Of a stretch of DNA of 5,822 nt, positions 1 through 5,822 are shown piece after piece. The position numbers were made by a program, and so were the translations under genes. The notes below the pieces were generated by a model, which saw only the letters and a program-made list of their open reading frames with translations, had not been told where the DNA came from and did no database searches. The DNA is from Chloroflexota bacterium. Its GTDB lineage: Bacteria > Chloroflexota > Dormibacteria > CF-121. Each line of letters starts with the position of its first letter. Position 1 is the first letter of the stretch. Where the stretch lies: the NCBI GenBank assembly GCA_005889285.1, contig VBFF01000128.1:1-5822 (forward strand), in the 5' to 3' direction.

Positions 1-110
1 ACGGCGGCGAAGTCGTAGGCGACCTCGAGCGGTCCGAAGCAGTGCTCGCAGACGTAGGCGGGTTCGAAGTCCCGCAACCGTCCGCATTCCCGACATCGCA
101 ACTGCTTCAC
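1..110 (-). CDS. thrC: Threonine synthase, N-terminal fragment (runs off the window)
   Basis: Threonine synthase is a PLP enzyme that converts O-phosphohomoserine to threonine. Only 36 codons are visible. Translation from GTG at 110-108 gives a zinc-ribbon-like start with two CxxC pairs (Cys6/Cys9 and Cys21/Cys24), then FGPLEVAYDF. A short CxxC ribbon followed by 'C-GPLEVxYD' is typical of the N-terminus of one class of bacterial threonine synthase, and this is the basis of the call. The GTG start is chosen because GGAGG lies at 121-117, six bases upstream, and the ribbon begins immediately after it. The 5' leader carries a SAM-I riboswitch and an intrinsic terminator, so expression should fall when SAM is abundant. 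The PLP domain is not visible. A different zinc-ribbon protein is possible but less likely. Confidence 0.8.
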   Translation of the reverse strand, partial: MKQLRCRECGRLRDFEPAYVCEHCFGPLEVAYDFAA

Positions 111-143
111 CGAATTCCTCCTCGACGCTTGGTCACTGACAAT

Positions 144-167
144 AAAAAAGCCCCTGCGGAGAGGGGC
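144..167 (-). terminator. Intrinsic terminator of the riboswitch expression platform
   Basis: On the minus strand GCCCCT (167-162) pairs perfectly with AGGGGC (155-150) around a six-base loop, followed directly by six T (149-144). It lies 22 bases after the aptamer and 33 bases before the thrC start, the geometry of a transcription-attenuating S-box leader. The plus strand has no T tract here, so it works only towards thrC. Confidence 0.9.
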
Positions 168-189
168 CGGTCTTGCTGTCCGTGACTGC

Positions 190-289
190 ATCATCTTTCA
201 GACTTTCGTCTGACGGACTTTCCACCTTGCCGGTAACCCGGTAGGTTGGCAGGCATCTCTGGGCCGGTCCCTCCGCCACTCTTGATAAT
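190..289 (-). promoter_or_regulatory. SAM-I (S-box) riboswitch aptamer upstream of thrC
   Basis: The minus strand reads ATTATC-AAGAG, GGAGGGACCGGCCC, GCCAACC, AAGGTGGAAAGTCC and GAAAGATGAT in the order of the SAM-I consensus. P1 pairs ATTATC (289-284) with GATGAT (195-190). P4 is a perfect TCAGAC-GAAA-GTCTGA tetraloop hairpin (213-198). P3 has CCA (249-247) with TGG (224-222) and a CCGG-GTTA-CCGG tip. The pseudoknot is GGAC (270-267) with GTCC (218-215). Aligned from memory to the Thermoanaerobacter tengcongensis aptamer, bases known to contact SAM (the G of AAGAG, the AA of CAACC, the UG of GGUG) are present. J2/3 departs slightly: the usual GAA before P2a reads GAT. High SAM should favour the terminator just downstream, switching thrC off. 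Confidence 0.93.
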
Positions 290-312
290 CGTCGCTATTC
301 AGTTGTCGGAAA

Positions 313-342
313 ATCCTAACAGTCCCTGCCTCCGCCTTGCAA
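313..342 (-). promoter_or_regulatory. Candidate sigma-70-type promoter for the thrC leader
   Basis: TTGCAA (342-337) is followed after 18 bases by TAGGAT (318-313), which would start RNA near 306, about 17 bases before P1 of the aptamer. The position suits a riboswitch promoter. The hexamers are only partial matches and the end of ilvE is very close, so read-through from the upstream operon is an alternative source of thrC RNA. Confidence 0.4.
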
Positions 343-347
343 CTTGA

Positions 348-1337
348 CTAGGTAATTCGCGGTATTCCCCCATAAACGGGGGTGCACCATTGCCGGTAGC
401 GCGGGTCCGCCCCGCGCACGGCGCGGAAGTATGCCTCCTGGAGTCCCAGCGTGATCGTGCCCGGCCGGCCGCTCCCAACCGGGCGCCCGTCCACCTCGAC
501 GATCGGGGCCACCTGGACGCCGGTGCCGCAGAGGAAGGCCTCGTCGGCCTGGTAGACCTCGGTGCGGTCGATGCTTCGCTCGACGACGTCCAGCTCGAAG
601 TCGAGAGCCAGGCGCATCACGGCGGCGCGGGTGATGCCGACCAGGATGTCGTCGGTGACAGGCGGGGTGATGAGGGATCGGCCCTGGACCATGAAGAAGT
701 TGGCCGCGCTCCCCTCGGCGATGTGGCCGTCCTCGGTGAGCATCAGACAATCGTCGTACCCGGCGGCGTTGGCGTCCTCGGTGGCCAGCGCGGTATTGAT
801 GTAGGCGCCGGTGATCTTGGCTCGGGCTGGGATGCTGTTGTCACTGATCCGCCGCCAGGACGAGATCGTGACCCTCAGCCCGTCGATGGGCGAGTACGCC
901 CCCATCGGCATGGCGAAGATGGCCACGGCATTCTCGGACGAGTGCAGATCGACCTTGATCATCGCCGATGATTTGTAAGCGATCGGCCGGACGTAGACGT
1001 CGGTACGGTAGCCGTCGCGGCGGACGATCTCGCGGGTCAGCTCGCAGAGCCGCTCGACATTCTCCTCGAGCTTGATCTTGAGCAGCGCCGTCGATTTGAG
1101 AAACCGCTGGTAGTGCTCCGCGAGCTTGAGCAGGTAGATCTCCTGGTGCTCGGGGTTCCAGTAGCCGCGGATCCCCTCGAAGCAGGCGGTTCCGTAGTTC
1201 AGCGCGTGGGTTCCAATGCTGACGTTGGCCTCGCCGAAAGGAACGATCGCCCCCTTGAAGTAGGCAAAGCCTCCGTAGACCGCCTTCGTCGGCGGGGGTG
1301 GCACCGTCTCCGGCGGGATCAGCGGTTCGACCGCCAT
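348..1337 (-). CDS. ilvE: Branched-chain amino acid aminotransferase (class IV PLP)
   Basis: This 329-residue cytosolic enzyme should transfer amino groups between glutamate and the 2-keto acids of valine, leucine and isoleucine. Fold-type IV signatures are all present in order: the N-terminal GTHALNYGTACFEGIRGY stretch (42-59), the PLP lysine in ARAKITGAYIN (Lys174), EGSAANFF (208-215, Glu208 expected to contact the PLP pyridine nitrogen), VGITR (233-237) and the phosphate-binding GTGVQVAPI (271-279). It is about 20 residues longer than E. coli IlvE, mostly a proline-rich N-terminal tail (PPETVPPPP) ahead of the first conserved block. The ATG at 1337 overlaps the leuA stop by one base, which supports this start. 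It is the last gene of the operon, and no terminator is visible between its TAG and the SAM riboswitch. D-amino-acid transaminase or ADC lyase is much less likely given the neighbours. Confidence 0.93.
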   Translation of the reverse strand: MAVEPLIPPETVPPPPTKAVYGGFAYFKGAIVPFGEANVSIGTHALNYGTACFEGIRGYWNPEHQEIYLLKLAEHYQRFLKSTALLKIKLEENVERLCELTREIVRRDGYRTDVYVRPIAYKSSAMIKVDLHSSENAVAIFAMPMGAYSPIDGLRVTISSWRRISDNSIPARAKITGAYINTALATEDANAAGYDDCLMLTEDGHIAEGSAANFFMVQGRSLITPPVTDDILVGITRAAVMRLALDFELDVVERSIDRTEVYQADEAFLCGTGVQVAPIVEVDGRPVGSGRPGTITLGLQEAYFRAVRGADPRYRQWCTPVYGGIPRIT

Positions 1338-2568
1338 CAGGCAACGACCCCCACCCTACCCTCGCCCGCAAGCGGGGGAGGGGTAGAAGCCAGGTTGTGG
1401 GTACTCCGCACGATATCCTCCAGGTCCCGATCGAGGATGTCTTTCTTGCGGTCGGCCAGTGCCAGGAACTGCTCCCAGGCTCGGCCGAAGTCCGCCTCGG
1501 ACAGGTGGTAGCCGAGCTCGCCGAGGCGGAACTGGAAAGCGTGGCGGCCGGAGCGGGGAGAGAGCACGATCCGGCTCTCTCCCATCCCCACCTCTTCGGG
1601 CCGCATGATCTCGTAGTTCAGCTTGTCTTTGAGGACGCCATCCTGGTGAATGCCTGAGGCATGGGCGAAGGCGTTGCCGCCGACCACCGCCTTGTTGGGC
1701 TGGACCGGAATGCCGGTGTGTCGCGAGACAAGGGCGCTGACCTCCGCCAGGCGTGTGGTATCGATGCCGGTTAGCAGTCCGAGCGACTTCTCGCGGGTGC
1801 GCAGGATCATCACGACCTCTTCGAGCGAGGCGTTGCCGGCCCGCTCGCCGATGCCGTTGACGGTGCACTCGACGCGACGTGCCCCGTTCAAGACGGCGGC
1901 GACGCTATTCGCCGTCGACAGGCCGAGGTCGTTGTGACAGTGCACGCTGATCAAGGCGCGGTCGATGTTGCGAACGTTCTCACGGATCGAGGCGATCAGC
2001 GCGCCGAACTCGTTGGGGAGCGTGTAGCCGGTGGTGTCGGGAATGTTGACCACGGTAGCGCCGGCGTCGATCACCGCCTCGAGCGTTTCGAAGAGGTACT
2101 CGAGGTCGGCGCGGCCGGCATCCTCTGGCGAGTACTCGACGTCGTCGCACAGAGAGCGGGCATAGGCAACTGCCTCGACGCCGCGGCGCAGCACATCGCG
2201 CCGGTTGGAGCGCAGCTTGCGCTCGATGTGGATGTCGGACACCGAGAGCACCATGTGGATCTGCTTGCGCTCGGCGTCCTGGACGGCCTGCCAGACGGCA
2301 TCGATGTCGGGGCGTGCGGCGCGCGCCAGCGCGGTGATCATCGGGCCCCGGATCTGGCGGGCGATCCGTTGCACCGCCTCGAAATCGCCGGGAGAGGAGA
2401 GGGGGAAGCCGGCCTCGATCACGTCGACGCCCAGGCGGGCGAGCTGCCAGGCGATCGCGACCTTCTGATCCGGTGTCAGCGATGCGCCCGGCGACTGCTC
2501 GCCGTCACGCAGGGTCGTATCGAAGATGAAAACGCGGTCGCTCGCTGGCGGCCCTACCGTGGGCTCCA

Positions 2569-2569
<1 letters not shown>
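1337..2569 (-). CDS. leuA: 2-Isopropylmalate-synthase-type protein lacking the C-terminal regulatory domain
   Basis: LeuA condenses acetyl-CoA with 2-ketoisovalerate, the committed step of leucine synthesis. This 410-residue protein has the DRE-TIM catalytic barrel with [14 protein letters not shown] (17-30), metal ligands His210 and His212 in SVHCHNDLG, and [18 protein letters not shown] (237-254). The linker subdomain follows, with [11 protein letters not shown] (304-314), SGRHAF (340-345) and the helix [13 protein letters not shown] (375-387). Family members are usually near 510 residues and continue into a leucine-binding LeuA_dimer domain. Here homology stops at about residue 388, and residues 395-408 are encoded by a palindromic repeat (1348-1386). 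Leucine feedback through the usual domain is therefore impossible. Whether the enzyme is active is uncertain, because removing this domain impaired some studied IPMSs. It overlaps ilvC and ilvE by one base each. Homocitrate- or methylthioalkylmalate-synthase-like activity is an alternative, since those lack the domain naturally. Confidence 0.87.
1348..1386. repeat. Interspersed palindromic repeat inside the 3' end of leuA
   Basis: On the plus strand the arms are 1356-1369 and 1372-1386, meeting at CCCGC-AA-GCGGG. They pair with one G/G mismatch (1364/1377) and one bulged G (1383). A C-rich tail (CCCCCACC, 1348-1355) precedes them. The sequence and its translations (PPPLAGEG in the leuA frame, [12 protein letters not shown] on the other strand) match, from memory, a repeat commonly scattered in high-GC genomes. 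It is read in frame as LeuA residues 395-408. As RNA it would form a strong hairpin between the leuA body and the ilvE start. It has no T tract and so is not a terminator. Confidence 0.8.
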
Positions 2570-3578
<1,009 letters not shown>

Positions 3579-3579
<1 letters not shown>

Positions 3580-5369
3580 CAGAGGTACGTCTTGGTCGTC
3601 AGGTTGTTGAGCCGCGGGTTGAGCCCGATCACCTGGTCGGCGTCGACCGGCACGTCGATCACGATGGACTGGCCCGTGGTCTCGTAGCAGGCGTCCATGA
3701 TCTCCTTGAGGTTGCTGAGATCCGGCTTCACGCGGTAGCCATCCCAGCCGTGCGCCCTCGCCGCACCGACGAAGTCGATCGATGGGAGCGAGGAATGGTA
3801 GCGCCGCTTCTCGACGTCGGGGATGACGACCTCGAGCCCCTTGTCGACGATCCCGTAGACGCCGTTGTTGATGATAAAGAGGCGAAGGTCGAGATTGGCG
3901 GCGTCCGCCAGTGCGCCTCCGAAGAGGCGCCAGCAACCGTCGCCTGAGAAGACGAAGGTGTGGAGGCTGGGGTCGGCCATCTTCGCTCCGACGCCCAGTC
4001 CGAAGCCGCCGCCCATCGCCGACCCGTCGTGGGTGGTATGGAAGGGAATCCAGGGGTGGGGTCGCTGCGTGACATACTGGCGGTCCTTGTAGGCGATGCA
4101 GACGTCGTCGAAGCCGATGCTGTTCGGCCGCCACGATTGGTGCAGCTGCTCGTAAAAGGCGATGAAATCGACGCTGCCCTCGCGCACATCGCGCGAGATC
4201 TGACGGGTATTGAGCCGCTCGGGCAAATCGACCGCCGGGCGCCGGCCCACGCCGCGACGGGCCAGTTGCGGGATGACCTCTCGCAGGGTAGCGTCCAGGT
4301 CTCCGCGCACGACGTCGTAATTGCCGCGAACGCGATGGCGGAACTCACCGGCGATGTGGCCGTACTGCTCCGTCCACCCGGTGAAGCTCCACACCTGTCC
4401 GGCGGGAATCGTCGCCAGGTTGAGCGAGTACTCGCCCGGGTCGAACCCGAGCGTGATGACGCAGTCGTCCGGACCGATGCCGCGCCAGAGCTTCATCGCC
4501 TCGTCGTTGCCGCCGAAGGAGATGTAGCCGAAGCCGTAGCGGTTGTCGCGGGAAACAGCGTTGGCCCCATTGACCGACCAGACGGTGGGCGCCTGGAGCA
4601 GCTCCGACAGCTGGGTGGTGAGCGCCGGCATGTTCGGCCAGCGCGCCGCTTCGCTGCCGACGTAGATCACGACGCGGCGCCCCTCCGCGATCCGCGGAAA
4701 TTCCTCGACGAAACGTTGCACGTCCTGGGCGCGGTAGCCACGGGGCCGGGGCCGTGACGGCACGTCGACCTCGACGCCCTTGGAGAGGATGTCCGGGTAG
4801 AACGCGATGGCGACCGGCTTCGATTCCATCAGGATCGCCTGCGCCCGCTCGAGCTGTTCTTCCATGGTGTCGATGTCGTCGATCACGACACAGCCGTCGC
4901 CCAGCTCGGCCTGCAGCTGCGGCACGATGTTCATGCCGTGGAGGGACACGTCCTGGAGCGGGGCCTGCCCGATCGACATCGTCGAGTTGAGTGCGATCAG
5001 ATACACGGCGGGGATGTTGTGCAGCTTGGCGTCCGTCATGCCGCTCCCGCCCAGCTTGGTGGCGGCGCCGGTGGTGGTGATGCAGCCGGCGATCCGTCCC
5101 GACGCGAGGTAATAGCCGAGCGGCACAAAGCCGGCGACGTACTCGCCCATCGTCAGCATCCGTGGCGCTCCGTCCGTCGCTTGCGACAGGTCAGAGAAGG
5201 GTTCGAGGTGCTTGGCCACGTGAATCAGGCCCCCACCGTTGACGCCGGCGTAGGCGGTGACGCCCCAGCGGCGCAGCGTTTCGATCAGCCAGAAGTTGCC
5301 GCTGGAGCGCTCCAGCGGCGCCGGCCCAAAGGGAGTCAGCTCGACGCGGTCGATCATTTCAGTGCTCAT
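3579..5369 (-). CDS. Divergent ThDP-dependent enzyme, acetolactate-synthase-like
   Basis: This 596-residue protein has the three-domain plan of acetolactate synthase large subunits: a pyrimidine-binding domain (about 25-195) with [10 protein letters not shown], catalytic-type Glu76 in [11 protein letters not shown], and [23 protein letters not shown] (98-120); a middle domain (about 205-370); and a pyrophosphate-binding domain (about 400-575) with [20 protein letters not shown] (448-467), GDG (476-478) and NNG (501-503). The GDG-to-NN gap is 22 residues, about two shorter than in typical IlvB, and 'HEQGA' is replaced by 'MGEYVAG'. GYYLASGR also recalls sulfopyruvate and phosphonopyruvate decarboxylases. 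Directly upstream of ilvC, a role making acetohydroxyacids is the simplest guess, but no IlvN regulatory subunit gene lies beside it. Start: ATG at 5369, with GAGGGG (5386-5381) overlapping the previous stop. It could equally be a decarboxylase or a carboligase with another substrate. Confidence 0.85.
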
Positions 5370-5384
5370 CGGATCTGACGCCCC

Positions 5385-5576
5385 TCAACCGCTGAACATG
5401 CGGTTGATCGCTTCCGTCACCTCGTGTCCGCGGCCGAACGGATGGGCCTCCGTATGCCGCCCGGCGACCGCGGCCGTCAGCGCCTGTGTGCATACGTCCG
5501 CCACGTCGATCTGGTGCCGGCGCTCCTGGATCTCGTGGTGCAGCCCGTCGGGAATCTCGATTGTGTAGCTGGCCAT
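5385..5576 (-). CDS. Small ribbon-helix-helix-like protein (possible operon regulator or orphan antitoxin)
   Basis: The 63-residue product begins MASYTIEIPD, a short beta-strand-like segment, followed by two predicted helices: GLHHEIQERRH (11-21) and DVADVCTQALTAAVAGR (24-40). The pattern 'strand - helix - I(D/N)VS-VC-xAL' resembles ribbon-helix-helix proteins of the VapB/CcdA/CopG type, which bind DNA as dimers. The C-terminal tail (41-63) is charged, and I do not recognise it. The frame is open further upstream, but GGAGGAGG (5589-5582), five bases before this ATG, fixes the start at 5576. The gene ends 15 bases before the ThDP gene, so it is probably the first cistron of the operon. No toxin gene follows, which makes a regulator of the operon as plausible as an antitoxin. 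The fold call is from pattern only. Confidence 0.72.
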   Translation of the reverse strand: MASYTIEIPDGLHHEIQERRHQIDVADVCTQALTAAVAGRHTEAHPFGRGHEVTEAINRMFSG

Positions 5577-5604
5577 CGGTACCTCCTCCTCGTTGCAGCT
5601 GGCT

Positions 5605-5698
5605 TGGTCGAACGACCACCCTGCTTGCGGCCGCGGCCGCCGCTCTTGTCGAGCCGCCCGGCTCCGGGGGTGAGTAAGCCCCATCAACGCCGGTTGAC
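5605..5698 (-). other. Hairpin-rich leader before the operon, possible cis-regulatory RNA
   Basis: In the minus-strand RNA five compact stems follow one another: GTCAAC-CGGC-GTTGAT (5698-5683, one G-U), GGGG/CCCC with an eight-base loop (5682-5667), GAGCC-GGGC-GGCTC (5664-5651), the perfect 14-base palindrome GCGGCCGCGGCCGC (5640-5627), and TGGTC-GTTC-GACCA (5618-5605). They end 15 bases before the ribosome binding site of the first gene. No T tract is present, so any control would be translational or through processing. It matches no RNA family I know. High G+C makes chance stems common, so function is only a suggestion. Confidence 0.35.
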
Positions 5699-5744
5699 TC
5701 AGCCGGAAACGCTAGCAGCCCCAGCCCTGGGCGTCCATTGTGCA

Positions 5745-5774
5745 AACCAACCAAAAGTCATTGGTTCCTTTGGT
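5745..5774. repeat. AACCAA/TTGGTT repeat cluster, possible operator
   Basis: On the minus strand ACCAAAGG (5774-5767) pairs with CTTTTGGT (5757-5750, one G-T). AACCAA (5766-5761) is the inverse of two overlapping TTGGTT copies (5754-5749 and 5750-5745). AGGACCAA and AGGAACCAA also form an imperfect direct repeat (5776-5761). The A/T-rich cluster stands out against the surrounding G+C. It lies upstream of a gene for a ribbon-helix-helix-like protein, a class that binds short repeated half-sites, so an autoregulatory operator is a reasonable guess. No clear promoter is visible around it. Confidence 0.35.
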
Positions 5775-5822
5775 CCTTCACGCGAGCGATGGCTTCAGGC
5801 ATACTAGTCACTCCCATGGCGC

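Noticed and set aside
390..971. Plus-strand open frames opposite ilvE and elsewhere (for example 1934-2668, 2890-3687, 3960-4757)
   Set aside because: They are antisense shadows caused by high G+C third positions in real minus-strand genes. None shows recognisable motifs or a ribosome binding site.
1348..1386. Intrinsic terminator between leuA and ilvE
   Set aside because: The hairpin is strong but has no T tract on either strand, it lies inside leuA, and ilvE overlaps directly downstream.
3580..4134. Long N-terminal extension of the ilvC frame
   Set aside because: The extra residues are arginine- and proline-rich shadow translation inside the ThDP gene. KARI homology begins exactly at the ATG at 3579.
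5605..5630. T-box riboswitch, suggested by AGGGTGG at 5622-5616 before a branched-chain operon
   Set aside because: The match stops after AGGGTGG: the following ACC-GCG is absent and replaced by a CGTTCGACC hairpin. No stem I with a specifier codon for Ile, Leu or Val and no terminator pair could be laid out.
5577..5687. Longer form of the small protein starting at 5687
   Set aside because: The added residues are low-complexity arginine-rich sequence from the hairpin leader, and a strong Shine-Dalgarno precedes the internal ATG at 5576.
5699..5761. Classical branched-chain amino acid attenuator peptide
   Set aside because: The 20-codon frame lacks a run of Leu, Ile or Val codons, and the following hairpins have no T tract, so transcription attenuation of the ilv/leu type is not supported.
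5801..5806. TAGTAT as the -10 box of the operon promoter on the minus strand
   Set aside because: A matching -35 element would fall beyond position 5822, and the TG upstream is spaced one base too far for an extended -10, so it cannot be judged.
5816..5822. Start of a divergent plus-strand gene at ATG 5816
   Set aside because: Only seven bases are visible, with no Shine-Dalgarno and no convincing plus-strand promoter, so nothing can be supported.

Overview
This G+C-rich bacterial window has every recognisable gene on the minus strand, so transcription runs from high to low coordinates. From sequence alone I lean towards Chloroflexota (Thermomicrobia-like) or a neighbouring high-GC lineage. 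The reasons are an S-box (SAM-I) riboswitch, a zinc-ribbon threonine synthase start, G/C-rich third codon positions and an interspersed palindrome of the 'PPPLAGEG' type. This assignment is an inference; Rokubacteria, NC10 or a deep actinobacterium remain possible.

Layout in order of transcription: (1) 5577-5822, an upstream leader without a convincing gene, holding an AACCAA/TTGGTT repeat cluster, two overlapping tiny reading frames and a row of short hairpins just before a strong ribosome binding site. (2) 5385-5576, a 63-residue protein resembling a ribbon-helix-helix DNA-binding protein. (3) 3579-5369, a full-length thiamine-diphosphate enzyme of the acetolactate-synthase superfamily, but divergent and without an IlvN subunit gene beside it. 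(4) 2569-3579, ilvC. (5) 1337-2569, a 2-isopropylmalate-synthase-type protein (LeuA) that lacks the usual C-terminal regulatory domain and ends inside a palindromic repeat. (6) 348-1337, a branched-chain aminotransferase (IlvE). Junctions 3/4, 4/5 and 5/6 all overlap by one base in the same seven-base context, CTGATGG, so this is almost certainly one translationally coupled operon. (7) 144-342, a promoter candidate, a SAM-I riboswitch and an intrinsic terminator. (8) 1-110, the first 36 codons of threonine synthase, cut by the window edge.

How they fit together: the ThDP enzyme would condense 2-keto acids, IlvC would isomerise and reduce the product, LeuA would add an acetyl unit to a 2-keto acid, and IlvE would aminate the final keto acid. 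IlvD, LeuB, LeuCD and IlvN are not in the window. Threonine synthase supplies threonine, the precursor of 2-ketobutyrate for isoleucine, and it is placed under SAM control, which joins the methionine branch to the branched-chain branch.

The points most worth a second look are the LeuA without a regulatory domain whose tail is repeat-derived, the unusual ThDP enzyme standing where IlvB/IlvN would be expected, the small DNA-binding-like first gene with its structured leader, and the SAM riboswitch on thrC with a possible antiterminator that would use aptamer helix P2.
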